In this document: positions 24,527-33,545 of the stretch, in pieces | Layout: each line of letters starts with the position of its first letter | Numbering within the stretch: position 1 is the stretch's first letter | Assembly (NCBI RefSeq): GCF_042664795.1 | Contig: NZ_JBHTBN010000001.1 | Location: forward strand, 744,001 to 808,000 | DNA from: Jejudonia soesokkakensis | GTDB lineage: Bacteria; Bacteroidota; Bacteroidia; Flavobacteriales; Flavobacteriaceae | DNA length: 64,000 nucleotides | Direction of reading: 5' to 3' | Position numbers and translations under genes: made by a program | The notes under the pieces: model-generated | The model's input: only the letters and a program-made list of their open reading frames with translations | The model's database searches: none | Told to the model about the DNA's origin: nothing

Positions 24527-26620
24527 ATGAATAAGGTAGTTAGAATTTTAATAACAACGTATTTACTACTCATTGTTGGAGTAGTAGGCGCACAGGATAA
24601 AAAAACGGTCGATAGCTTGCAGAAGCTTGTAGCTAAAAAGGAGACACCTGTTCTAAAAGCGGGAGGGCTTCTAGGTTTTGTAGATTATTATTTTGAAAGA
24701 GATAAAGATTCGGCGAGCTATTATTTAGAAGAAGCCATACAATATACTAAGGAAAACCAATTAGAAAAAAAGCTGTCATTGGCTCTTTTAAAAAAGGCAC
24801 AGTTGTTTATAGTGAAAGGGAAATATGATTCTTCAGAATTCTATTATAACCGAGTTTGGGATCAATTGGAAACAACTTATGATTATGATTTGTACACCAA
24901 ATATTATGGAGATTACGGAGTGTTACATTTTTACAAAGGAGACTTTAAAGGGGCGCTCACAAATTTTGAAAAGGCAACAGATCTTGCTGAGAAAGAAAAA
25001 AATGAAGTAGATCAATTACGATTTCTAAACAACAAGGCATTGGCCATGTCGTACCTTGGAGAGGCAGAAGCATCGATTTTAGTACATGAACGAGCTATTA
25101 AACTAGCCGAAAAGTTACAAGATTCTGCAGCATTAGGTAAATCCTTTAATAATTTGGGACTCATTTATGAAGATATGAAGGAGTATGAAAAAGCGCTGGA
25201 ATATTATCAAAATGCCTTAATTATTAAAGAAAATGTGAGCAGCAACGTTGATATCATAAACAGTCTTTATAATGTGTCGAGTATGTACAAGGAAATTGGA
25301 GAGAAAAACAATGACACTTTGTTATACGCAAAAGCTGAGAAAGGGTATTATGATGTCTTAAAACTAAGTGAGGAAGCCAATTACGGGAAAGTAAAACTCT
25401 TTGCAAATACTGGGCTTGCACAATTGGCAACAGTACGTGGCAAATACCAAAAAGCGATAGATATTTACGAAGAGGTGATTGCTTTGGCCGAAAAGGATAA
25501 TGACCAACAAACATTAAGGGTCAACTATCTTAATGTGGGGGTCAATTATTTACTTCTAAATAATTTAGCGAAAGCCGAAACGTATTTACTAAAAGCAAAG
25601 CCTTTAATTGAAGAAGCTGAAAATCCTTCGGACCAAGCAAAGCTTTATAAAAATCTGGCATCGCTATATACCGACAAGGGTGAATTTAAAGTAGCCAACC
25701 AGTATCTTTTACAACAATTTGAACTCGAAAAATCAATGTCTAGTGATGCGCTTCAGGATAAAATATCAGATTTTGAAGTAAAATATGAAACCGAAAAAAA
25801 AGAAGCTGCATTGGCAACCACTCGAGCCAATCTGGCCGAAAGAGAACTGGAAGTACGACAAAAAAACATGCTTATTTTTGGAGCTTTGGGGCTTGCGCTT
25901 ATATTAGGATTGTTAGGATACCTGTTTTATAATCAGCAGAAACTAAAAAACCGACAACTAATAAAAGAAGGAGAATTAAAAACAGCTTTGGCAAAAATTG
26001 AAACACAAAACCGATTGCAAGAACAGCGACTTCGAATTTCAAGAGACTTACATGATAATATTGGGGCACAACTCACTTTTATTATTTCGAGTCTCGATAA
26101 CCTGAAGTTTGGTTTTACCGATATGAGCACAAAACTTTCAGAAAAACTGACTGGGATAAGTGAATTTACCAATCAGACAATCTATGAACTCCGCGACACC
26201 ATTTGGGCGATGAATAAAGAGAATATTACTCTGGAAGACCTTCAGATTCGTATTTCTAACTTTATCGAGAAGGCGAAGATCGCTTCAGACAAAACACATT
26301 TTAATTTTAAGATTGCTGAAGGTGTTAACACTCATAAAGTACTGACTTCTGTAGAAGGGATGAATGTGTATCGTATTATTCAGGAAGCTGTAAATAATGC
26401 TCTTAAATATTCCGAAGCTACCAAAATAACAGTTTTTATTGCTGAAGAAAATGGGGTGTTAACTATCAAAATAACCGATAACGGGAAAGGCTTTGATCAC
26501 GCTACTGTGGAAAAAGGAAATGGGTTTAATACCATTCAGAAACGTGCTAAAGATCTAAAGGGAAAGGCGTCCATTTTATCTACCCCGGGAGAAGGAACCG
26601 TGGTATCACTTTCAATTTAA
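24527..26620 (+). CDS. TPR-containing sensor histidine kinase B
   Basis: A 697-residue paralogue of the preceding gene, 22 bp downstream. Signal peptide (1-22), longer periplasmic TPR array (about 60-400, for example NNLGLIYEDMKEYEKALEYY), membrane helix at 450-468, phospho-acceptor H509 in SRDLHDNIGAQL, and HATPase_c with N-box EAVNNALKYS and G-box DNGKGF. The segment FGALGLALILGLLGYLFYNQ is almost identical in both kinases, which marks a tandem duplication followed by divergence of the sensor half. Confidence 0.93.
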   Translation: MNKVVRILITTYLLLIVGVVGAQDKKTVDSLQKLVAKKETPVLKAGGLLGFVDYYFERDKDSASYYLEEAIQYTKENQLEKKLSLALLKKAQLFIVKGKYDSSEFYYNRVWDQLETTYDYDLYTKYYGDYGVLHFYKGDFKGALTNFEKATDLAEKEKNEVDQLRFLNNKALAMSYLGEAEASILVHERAIKLAEKLQDSAALGKSFNNLGLIYEDMKEYEKALEYYQNALIIKENVSSNVDIINSLYNVSSMYKEIGEKNNDTLLYAKAEKGYYDVLKLSEEANYGKVKLFANTGLAQLATVRGKYQKAIDIYEEVIALAEKDNDQQTLRVNYLNVGVNYLLLNNLAKAETYLLKAKPLIEEAENPSDQAKLYKNLASLYTDKGEFKVANQYLLQQFELEKSMSSDALQDKISDFEVKYETEKKEAALATTRANLAERELEVRQKNMLIFGALGLALILGLLGYLFYNQQKLKNRQLIKEGELKTALAKIETQNRLQEQRLRISRDLHDNIGAQLTFIISSLDNLKFGFTDMSTKLSEKLTGISEFTNQTIYELRDTIWAMNKENITLEDLQIRISNFIEKAKIASDKTHFNFKIAEGVNTHKVLTSVEGMNVYRIIQEAVNNALKYSEATKITVFIAEENGVLTIKITDNGKGFDHATVEKGNGFNTIQKRAKDLKGKASILSTPGEGTVVSLSI

Positions 26621-26622
26621 AA

Positions 26623-26640
26623 ATAGGGCAGTTGCCCTAT
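26623..26640. promoter_or_regulatory. Perfect palindrome ATAGGGCA-GT-TGCCCTAT, possible operator
   Basis: Perfect 8-bp inverted repeat with a 2-bp centre, immediately after the kinase B stop and 53 bp before the small membrane protein gene that leads to the response regulator. Matches the sites at 19251 and 20849. Autoregulation by the LuxR-type regulator would explain it. Confidence 0.65.
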
Positions 26641-26692
26641 GGCTTAGGTTAGTGATGTACGCTATTTTTAGACATTCATATTGAATCTATTT

Positions 26693-26944
26693 ATGTCTAT
26701 TGATGTATTTATTATACTAACCGTTGTAGGGGTTGTAGTTACAGCATGTTTTGTTTTTTATGTTCAGAATAGGAAACTTAAAATGAACCATGGGATTGCA
26801 GTAACATTTCTGAAAAAACATATTTTAAAGCATCGTTCCGAAGTGCGTTTTAGACAAAAAAATCTGGACACGTATGATTTTTTAGAATACAATCTGTCAC
26901 AAGCGCTTGTTGTACAAAACGATATAAATTGTAACTTTAACTAA
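26693..26944 (+). CDS. Small membrane protein between kinase and regulator
   Basis: I choose the ATG at 26693 (MSIDVFIILTVVGVVV), 83 residues; a TTG four codons earlier is possible. One N-terminal membrane helix (about 3-25) is followed by a basic cytosolic tail (RKLKMNHGIAVTFLKKHILK and HRSEVRFRQKNLDTYDFLE). No family recognised. It lies 11 bp before the response regulator and has the operator-like palindrome upstream. It could modulate the kinases or the regulator. Confidence 0.6.
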   Translation: MSIDVFIILTVVGVVVTACFVFYVQNRKLKMNHGIAVTFLKKHILKHRSEVRFRQKNLDTYDFLEYNLSQALVVQNDINCNFN

Positions 26945-26955
26945 AACGAACTACC

Positions 26956-27606
26956 ATGGGTCTTAAAATTGCTATTGTTGACGATAACTCTTTTTTAATT
27001 AGTGCAGTAAAAGAGAAGCTTTCTTTTTTTGAAGATATCGCGGTAAAGCACACCTCACTAAACGGAAGTGAGCTTTTAACCAAGCTTGAAGACAATCACA
27101 ATCTAGACCTTATCTTAATGGACATTGAAATGCCTGTTCTTAACGGCATTGAAACGACCCAAATGGTTAAACAAAAATACCCACACATCAAAATTATCAT
27201 GCTTACGGCTTTCGATAATGATGAGCATATTTTTAATGCGATTAAAGCTGGAGCAGATGGGTATCTTCTAAAAGAGATAAATCCTAAGGATCTGTATGAT
27301 GGCATTCAGGAAACCTTAAATGGAGGTGCTGCAATGAATCCGTCGATTGCGCTTAAAACTCTTAAATTGCTTCGTAATCCTATTGATATTCAAAATCCGA
27401 AAGACCAGGAAGAAATAAGCCTATCTAAAAGAGAAGTTGAGGTTTTAGAACAGTTGAGCAAAGGATTAAGCTATACGGTAATTGCAGATAATTTAATTCT
27501 TTCTCCTTCTACCGTTCGTAAGCATATTGAAAATATCTATAAAAAATTACAAGTACATAGTAAGATCGAAGCAGTTCAAAAAGCAAAAAATCACAATATC
27601 ATTTAG
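26956..27606 (+). CDS. LuxR/NarL-type response regulator
   Basis: A 216-residue regulator. Receiver domain (1-120): acidic pocket DD at 9-10, phospho-acceptor Asp in LILMDIEMP (about D56), Thr in MLTAFD, Lys in YLLKE. C-terminal LuxR helix-turn-helix (about 150-212): LSKREVEVLEQLSKGLSY, then SPSTVRKHIENIYKKLQV. Dimers of this class bind inverted repeats, which fits the three palindromes in the cluster. Partner of the two TPR kinases encoded upstream. Confidence 0.93.
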   Translation: MGLKIAIVDDNSFLISAVKEKLSFFEDIAVKHTSLNGSELLTKLEDNHNLDLILMDIEMPVLNGIETTQMVKQKYPHIKIIMLTAFDNDEHIFNAIKAGADGYLLKEINPKDLYDGIQETLNGGAAMNPSIALKTLKLLRNPIDIQNPKDQEEISLSKREVEVLEQLSKGLSYTVIADNLILSPSTVRKHIENIYKKLQVHSKIEAVQKAKNHNII

Positions 27607-27737
27607 GTTCTTCCAATAAGAGATCGTTTTCTTCGTTAACAATACACTAAGAAATCCCTGTTAAAGGGTACTAAAATGTGATATTCCTATTATAATTTTG
27701 GATATCATTGGTGCATAATCTAAAAATCTAGCTAAAA

Positions 27738-28646
27738 ATGAAAAAACTTGCATTCCTAATCTTATCAGTACTATTTATCTCTTGTGGCGGAAACGACGAT
27801 GATGGCGGTCAAAACATCAACGAACCTACAACCGCAGGATTGGCATTTGCTGTCAGTGAAAATAATTTTTCGACAACCTATAACAACATTCGTACGACCT
27901 TACAATCCAACTCAAGTATCTCCATTGTAGCCGAAGTAAACCATAGGACAAATGCTTCTGCGGTAGGAGAAGATTTAAGGGATACCAGAGTTATCTATTT
28001 CGGAAATCCTACCTTGGGAACTCCTATCATGCAAGCAAATCAGTTAGCTGGTTTGGATTTGCCTCAAAAGATATTAGTATATACAGATCGAGATAATAAT
28101 GTTTTTGCGGGATATAACAGTACTTCGTATTTGTCTGCTCGATACAATGTTGGAAACGCTCCAACGCTACAACAAGTGAATACTGCACTCTCTACTATTG
28201 TGGCGGGAGCTACCAGTGCTACTGTTTCAGAAAATAATAGCAACGTTACGTTTAGACAGGGAACAATCACTATTGTGAGTCAGAATAACTTTTTAGACAC
28301 GTACAACAACCTACGCAATTCGATTTCAGACAATCCAGATCTGTCAATTGTAGCAGAACTGGATCATCAAGCAAATGCACAGTCTGTAGGCTTATCATTA
28401 AATCCTACACGTGTGATTATCTTCGGAAACGCAAACTTAGGAACCCCTTTAATGCAAAGTGCCCAAACAACAGCATTAGACTTGCCACAAAAAATGTTGG
28501 TATGGCAAGAAGCAGATGGTACCGTTAATATTTCCTATAATGATCCAGAATATTTAGCCCAGAGACACGGAGTTTCTGGAAATACAGAAGTCATTGCAAC
28601 AATTAGCAGTGCCTTGGCTGGATTAGCTGTTGATGCTTCCAACTAA
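27738..28646 (+). CDS. Lipoprotein with two DUF302 domains
   Basis: A 302-residue protein with lipoprotein signal LILSVLFISCGG (Cys 16) and an Asp/Gly-rich linker. Two DUF302 domains of about 130 residues follow. Each has the F-x-x-T-Y-N-N-L/I-R start, an N-H-R/Q-x-N-A segment, and the hallmark strand-turn FGNPTLGTPIMQA (first) or FGNANLGTPLMQS (second), then the DLPQK strand. The TBP-like DUF302 fold has no settled function. The duplication within one chain is the notable point. The stop overlaps the convergent amidase stop by 4 bp. Confidence 0.9.
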   Translation: MKKLAFLILSVLFISCGGNDDDGGQNINEPTTAGLAFAVSENNFSTTYNNIRTTLQSNSSISIVAEVNHRTNASAVGEDLRDTRVIYFGNPTLGTPIMQANQLAGLDLPQKILVYTDRDNNVFAGYNSTSYLSARYNVGNAPTLQQVNTALSTIVAGATSATVSENNSNVTFRQGTITIVSQNNFLDTYNNLRNSISDNPDLSIVAELDHQANAQSVGLSLNPTRVIIFGNANLGTPLMQSAQTTALDLPQKMLVWQEADGTVNISYNDPEYLAQRHGVSGNTEVIATISSALAGLAVDASN

Positions 28647-30313
28647 TTTTTAAATAATTCCGGAATTTTACGAATGGGATTCGCTTTTTCATAAGCGTAT
28701 CCCATTTTTAGTAACTCTAATTCACTAAACGGAAGCCCAATAAACGTCAATGCAATGGGCTCGCCATTTTCCTTATACCCCATAGGTAGCGCAAGGCAAG
28801 GGCGTAACCCTACAGCTGCATAGCCAGAATGGTAGTTATTGATTGACAGTATTGCATCAAGATCGTGTGCTTGCATAGGCTCATCAAAAAATTGTGCACC
28901 ATTTTTTAATAAGGTAGCTCTTAATTGCTGAAAGTCTTCTGTAGAGGTTGAATCTGCCACAATTTCATCAAAAATTCCCTGATTGTAAGGCATATAGCCA
29001 AGACTGTCTTTTTGGTTGAATGCCATCACATCCTGTATGCTTTTTACTGAAACAGTTTCTGAAGCATATTCTTCTAAGTATAACGGCAAATCTTCCAGCA
29101 TTTCTACATCCAGCAAAGTGCCAAATCCTTCTAACGCAATCTCTGGCGCATCGTATGTTACAATAACGGCTCCCTCATCTTCCAATCTTTTAATGGTTGC
29201 CGAATAGATCGAATCTTCCAGCAGACCATTCATTACCCCTAAACGCTTCCCTTTTAGAGTGCCTTCTTTTACCGAAGCAATATAGTTTTCACTTTTCTCT
29301 TTTGAAGCAGAATCCGTAGGATCCAGTCCTGCCATTGCATCTAGAAGAATGGCAGTGTCTATGGTATTCTTGGTCATAGGACCAGAGGTATCCAGCGTGT
29401 GAGAAATAGGAATGATTCCACTTCGACTTAACACACCAACGGTTGGTTTTAAGCCTACCAAGGAATTCTGACTGGTTGGCGAAATAATAGAACCCGCCGT
29501 TTCAGTTCCAACAGCAGCAACGGCATAGTTAGCTGCCACAGATGTGCCACTTCCTGCACTACTACCACCAGTTTCAAATTGTTTTCTTCCGTAGGGATTT
29601 AAAGTTTGTCCTCCTACGGCACTATATCCCAAAGGGCACCGATTACAGAAGTAATAAGCCCATTCACTTAGATTTACCTTTCCAAGGATGAGGGCGCCAT
29701 TTTTCTTTAACTGAGATACAATAAAAGCATCTTTAGTAGGAGCATTTTCCTGCAGTGCCATCGCTCCAGCAGTGGTCTTCATATTGGAAGTACTAATATT
29801 ATCTTTTAATAAAATGGGCATCCCATAAATTTCATGATTTTTGGTTGCTTTGTTGGTGTCTTTTAAACGTGCTTCTTCCAGAACATCTGGGTTTAAAGCC
29901 ATAATGGTATAAAGGCTCGTTTTAGGGTCTAGCTCATAGGTGTAAATACGTTTCAGATAAAATAAAGTAAGCTCCTCATAGGTGAACTTATTAGCAGCTA
30001 TGGCTTGCTGAATGCTGGGGATATCCTTTTCAAGAATCAAGGGAGCTATTTCATCATAGCGCTCCTGCGGAAAATCGGTTACTTCCCAGTACAACTCCGA
30101 AAATATGGCATTACGATCTGTAAACTTAGATTGCAATAGTTTGTAGCGTAATCTTCTATTCTCAATGCTGTCATTTTCTTTTACTTCTGAGGTTTCATCA
30201 TAAGCCATCCACAGCGTAGGAACTTCTCGAGGAGTTTCAGGCTTTTCCTGACAAGAAATAAAAGAGAAGCAGATAATTAGCATGGCAAAAAGTGAATAGA
30301 GAGTTGGTTTCAT
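28643..30313 (-). CDS. Amidase-signature enzyme, lipoprotein
   Basis: A 556-residue amidase with a lipoprotein signal (LIICFSFISC, Cys 21), a helical N-terminal extension (to about 110) and an amidase-signature domain. The Ser-cisSer-Lys triad is present: K170 (ILLKDN), S251 in GGSSAGSG, nucleophile S275 in TETAGSIISP; the spacings (81 and 24) match known amidases. It hydrolyses amide bonds; substrate unknown, acting in the periplasm. Convergent with the DUF302 gene. Confidence 0.93.
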   Translation of the reverse strand: MKPTLYSLFAMLIICFSFISCQEKPETPREVPTLWMAYDETSEVKENDSIENRRLRYKLLQSKFTDRNAIFSELYWEVTDFPQERYDEIAPLILEKDIPSIQQAIAANKFTYEELTLFYLKRIYTYELDPKTSLYTIMALNPDVLEEARLKDTNKATKNHEIYGMPILLKDNISTSNMKTTAGAMALQENAPTKDAFIVSQLKKNGALILGKVNLSEWAYYFCNRCPLGYSAVGGQTLNPYGRKQFETGGSSAGSGTSVAANYAVAAVGTETAGSIISPTSQNSLVGLKPTVGVLSRSGIIPISHTLDTSGPMTKNTIDTAILLDAMAGLDPTDSASKEKSENYIASVKEGTLKGKRLGVMNGLLEDSIYSATIKRLEDEGAVIVTYDAPEIALEGFGTLLDVEMLEDLPLYLEEYASETVSVKSIQDVMAFNQKDSLGYMPYNQGIFDEIVADSTSTEDFQQLRATLLKNGAQFFDEPMQAHDLDAILSINNYHSGYAAVGLRPCLALPMGYKENGEPIALTFIGLPFSELELLKMGYAYEKANPIRKIPELFKN

Positions 30314-30427
30314 GGTAGGATATTTTTTATAAATGTAAAAAAAGTTCCTTTAGTTTCTGAGAATTTTCAGCTAATTGAAGAAAAGTGTTGTAATTTTAAG
30401 GATTAATCAACTTAAATCCTTTCAGAA

Positions 30428-31978
30428 ATGAAACATCCCTTTAAAACCCTTTTGGCTGTACTCTTATTATTTCCAGCCATCACTATTTCACAATCAACAG
30501 ACGCTGTGGTCGAAGCCATAGTAAAAGAAGCGAATGAAAATTCGCAACTAGAACCTTTGGCGCACCAGTTAATGGACCAGGTAGGGCCCAGATTGGTAGG
30601 AACTCCACAAATGAAAAATGCAGCAGATTGGGCGGTAGAAAAATTTGAATCATGGGGCATAGATGCCAAAATCGAAAATTATGGAGAGTGGAGAGGATGG
30701 GAACGTGGTATTACCCATATTGATATGATTTCGCCAAGGGTGCAAAGTTTGAAAGGAACACAACTTGCCTGGAATCCCAGTACAGGCTCAAAAGGTGTAA
30801 CGGCAGGAGTCATTACTATGCCTACTTTTAAAGATGCAGCAGATTTTACGAAATGGGTACCGAATGTCAAAGGTAAGTTCGTATTGATCTCTATGAACCA
30901 ACCTACAGGTCGGCCAGATTATAATTGGGAAGAGTTTGCTACGGAAGAATCCTTCACTAAAATGAAAGAAGAACGTGATGCACAAACTGAAGAATGGCGT
31001 GCTAATTTAGAACGCACAGGCTATAATAGCAGGACCATTATTGCTGAATTAGAAAAAGCTGGTGCTGCGGGAATTGTGGCTTCCAACTGGTCGAGAGGCT
31101 TTGGTGTAAATAAAATATTTAGTGCCAGAACCGAAAAAATACCCACAGTTGACCTTGAACTGGAAGACTACGGAATGGTATACCGTCTTGCTGAAAGTGG
31201 GCAAAACCCTCAAATAAAAGTGGTAGCAGAATCAAAAGATCTGGGAATGGTACCTACTTTTAATACCCTAGCAGAAATTAAAGGAACCGAAAAGCCTGAA
31301 GAATATATAGTGCTTTCTGCTCATTTTGACTCATGGGATGGAGGAACAGGCGCTACCGATAATGGAACAGGTGCTTTAGTGATGATGGAAGCAGCACGCT
31401 TACTTAAAAAGGCCTATCCAAACCCAAAACGTACGATTATTGTTGGATTATGGGGAAGTGAAGAGCAGGGACTCAATGGTTCACGTGCCTATGTAGAAGA
31501 TCACCCCGAAATGATTCCGAATATACAAGCGGTGTTTAATCAAGATAATGGAACAGGAAGAGTGGTTCGACTTTCAGGGGGCGGATTTCTACAATCGTAC
31601 GATTATCTAGGTCGCTGGCTGAATGCAGTGCCAGAAAAGATTTCAGATCATATTGAAACTTCATTCCCTGGCACACCCGCAAGAGGGGGTTCAGATTATG
31701 CAAGTTTTCAGGCAGTGGGCGTTCCTGCATTCAGTTTAAGCTCATTGAACTGGTCGTACTGGGATTATACATGGCATACCAATAGAGATACTTATGATAA
31801 GATTATTTTTGATGACGTTCGAAATAATGCCATATTAACGGCAGTGCTAACATATATGGCTAGTGAAGATCCTGAAAGAGCTTCAGGAGAGAAAATAAAA
31901 ATGCCATTAGACAGAAGAACCGGAGAACCAAGAGAATGGCCTTCGCCAAGATCTCCTGAACGCAAAGGAGGAATGTAA
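30428..31978 (+). CDS. Secreted M28-family metallopeptidase
   Basis: A 516-residue peptidase with a signal peptide (1-21, ending AITISQS). A protease-associated-like segment lies at about 130-250, and the M28 domain holds two zinc ions with ligands visible in order: His in SAHFDSW, bridging Asp in ATDNGTG, catalytic/ligand Glu pair in GSEEQGLNGS, Asp in FNQDNGTG and His in YTWHTNRDT. All ligands are intact. It should be an aminopeptidase or carboxypeptidase acting outside the cytoplasm. It has a strong terminator downstream. Confidence 0.93.
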   Translation: MKHPFKTLLAVLLLFPAITISQSTDAVVEAIVKEANENSQLEPLAHQLMDQVGPRLVGTPQMKNAADWAVEKFESWGIDAKIENYGEWRGWERGITHIDMISPRVQSLKGTQLAWNPSTGSKGVTAGVITMPTFKDAADFTKWVPNVKGKFVLISMNQPTGRPDYNWEEFATEESFTKMKEERDAQTEEWRANLERTGYNSRTIIAELEKAGAAGIVASNWSRGFGVNKIFSARTEKIPTVDLELEDYGMVYRLAESGQNPQIKVVAESKDLGMVPTFNTLAEIKGTEKPEEYIVLSAHFDSWDGGTGATDNGTGALVMMEAARLLKKAYPNPKRTIIVGLWGSEEQGLNGSRAYVEDHPEMIPNIQAVFNQDNGTGRVVRLSGGGFLQSYDYLGRWLNAVPEKISDHIETSFPGTPARGGSDYASFQAVGVPAFSLSSLNWSYWDYTWHTNRDTYDKIIFDDVRNNAILTAVLTYMASEDPERASGEKIKMPLDRRTGEPREWPSPRSPERKGGM

Positions 31979-31986
31979 TTTTAAAA

Positions 31987-32020
31987 TAAAAAAAGCCAGG
32001 CATTGCCTGGCTTTTTTTTA
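31987..32020. terminator. Bidirectional terminator between peptidase and metK
   Basis: AAAAAAGCCAGGCA-TTGCCTGGCTTTTTTTT: a stem of about 12 bp with A-run on one side and T-run on the other, between convergent genes. Confidence 0.92.
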
Positions 32021-32035
32021 TTAAACTAAGTTGTT

Positions 32036-33289
32036 TTATAAGCTAAACGCTTTTTTAACAGCATCTACATGATCCAGTTTCTCCCAAGTAAAAAGTTCAA
32101 CTTCCTTTTCGATCGTTCCATTATACGGACTTTCAAATTTCTTTGTCACTATTTGAGGCGTACGTCCCATATGTCCGTAGGCAGCTGTCTCCAGGTAGAT
32201 CGGATTGCGAAGCTTTAACCTGCTTTCAATGGCAGCTGGTCGCATGTCAAAGATGGTAGCTACTTTTGTTGCAATGGCTCCATCGGTGAGATCGACATGT
32301 GAGGTTCCATAAGTATTAACAAAAATAGAGGTGGGTTCTACAACACCAATCGCATAGGATACTTGTACCAATACCTCGTCTGCAACTCCGGCAGCAACAA
32401 GGTTCTTTGCAATATGTCTTGAGGCATAGGCCGCACTTCTATCTACTTTGCTCGGGTCTTTTCCGCTAAAGGCTCCACCACCATGTGCTCCTTTACCACC
32501 GTAGGTATCTACAATTATTTTTCTACCTGTTAATCCGGAATCCCCATGTGGTCCTCCAATGACAAATTTCCCTGTCGGATTGATATGATAGGTAATTGCA
32601 TCATTAAATAAATCCTGAACGTGTTGAGGGAATTGAGCCTTCACTCTCGGAATTAAAATCTCAATAATGTCTTTCTTGATTTTAGCTAACATTACTTCGT
32701 CTGCATCAAAATCGTCATGCTGTGTAGAAACAACAATAGCCACAATTTTTTGAGGTACATTATCATCACTGTATTCAATGGTTACCTGACTTTTGGAGTC
32801 GGGTCTCAGATAAGGAATTTCTTTTCCTTCTCTTCGCAAAGCGGCAAGTTCAATTAAAATCCTATGAGAGATGTCCAATGCTAGGGGCATATAATTTTCA
32901 GTTTCTTTTGTGGCATACCCAAACATCATCCCTTGATCTCCTGCACCCTGTTCTTCTTTACTGGCTCTGTCAACCCCCTGATTAATATCTTGAGATTGTT
33001 CGTGTATAAGTGAAATAACACCACAGGAATCACCACTAAACTGGTAAGCTCCTTTGGTATATCCAATATTGTTAATTACAGTTCGTGCGATGGTTTGAAC
33101 ATCAAGATAGGTATCACTTTTAACTTCTCCTGCAAGTACTACTTGTCCTGTAGTTACTAAAGTTTCACAAGCTACTTTTGACTCTGGGTCAAAAGCTAAA
33201 AAATTATCTAATAAAGCATCACTAATTTGATCTGCTACTTTGTCTGGGTGCCCTTCAGAAACACTTTCTGAAGTAAATAAATACGCCAT
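32036..33289 (-). CDS. metK: S-adenosylmethionine synthetase
   Basis: A 417-residue cytosolic enzyme that makes SAM from methionine and ATP. Clear MetK motifs: GHPDKVADQISDALLD near the N-terminus (ATP and metal), GDQGMMFGYA (the methionine-adenosyltransferase signature), GGPHGDSGLTGRKI, and GGGAFSGKDPSKVDRSAAY with the P-loop-like KDPSKVDRS. Length fits the flavobacterial family. Its mRNA leader (33290-33445) carries a probable SAM-II riboswitch, so SAM should repress it. It closes the methionine cycle with metH and metF downstream on the other strand. Confidence 0.98.
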   Translation of the reverse strand: MAYLFTSESVSEGHPDKVADQISDALLDNFLAFDPESKVACETLVTTGQVVLAGEVKSDTYLDVQTIARTVINNIGYTKGAYQFSGDSCGVISLIHEQSQDINQGVDRASKEEQGAGDQGMMFGYATKETENYMPLALDISHRILIELAALRREGKEIPYLRPDSKSQVTIEYSDDNVPQKIVAIVVSTQHDDFDADEVMLAKIKKDIIEILIPRVKAQFPQHVQDLFNDAITYHINPTGKFVIGGPHGDSGLTGRKIIVDTYGGKGAHGGGAFSGKDPSKVDRSAAYASRHIAKNLVAAGVADEVLVQVSYAIGVVEPTSIFVNTYGTSHVDLTDGAIATKVATIFDMRPAAIESRLKLRNPIYLETAAYGHMGRTPQIVTKKFESPYNGTIEKEVELFTWEKLDHVDAVKKAFSL

Positions 33290-33351
33290 AAATGGGTTTA
33301 ATAAATTAATAAATACGGGTAGATTTGACGGTAGCGTCGAAGGGAGTTTAC

Positions 33352-33442
33352 ACTGCCTTTAGCATTTTATTCCCAACGCAATTGGGAGTTTTTATAGGTT
33401 CCCATGCTGGAAGAGGTTGCAATCAGTCAAATCTATCCTCTT
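33352..33442 (-). promoter_or_regulatory. SAM-II riboswitch, long-loop variant, upstream of metK
   Basis: On the minus strand P1 is AAGAGG (33442-33437) pairing CCTCTT (33416-33411), closing loop 1 with GATTTGACTGATTGCA, which fits the SAM-II core GAUUU-N2-C-N-G-N-UUGCA. Downstream come AAAATGCTAAAGGCAGT with the invariant GCTAAA (33363-33358) and CAGT able to pair with ACTG of loop 1 as the pseudoknot. Between them lies an inserted hairpin TCCCAA-TTGCG-TTGGGA, as in the Bacteroidota long-loop SAM-II form. A 10-nt copy complementary to loop 1 (GTCAAATCTA on the minus strand, plus-strand 33320-33329) follows and could disrupt the aptamer. Confidence 0.85.
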
Positions 33443-33450
33443 TAACGATG

Positions 33451-33458
33451 CAAATGTA
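33451..33458 (-). promoter_or_regulatory. metK promoter -7 box
   Basis: TACATTTG on the minus strand fits the Bacteroidota -7 consensus TAnnTTTG. It lies 8 bp before the first base of the riboswitch P1, so transcription would begin at or just before the aptamer. Confidence 0.65.
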
Positions 33459-33545
33459 CAGATTAATTTAAAATTAAAAATATTCTAATTAATTAAAATT
33501 TTGAGTTGTTTATAATTTGTAAATTTAAAACCAAAATACTTGCCC

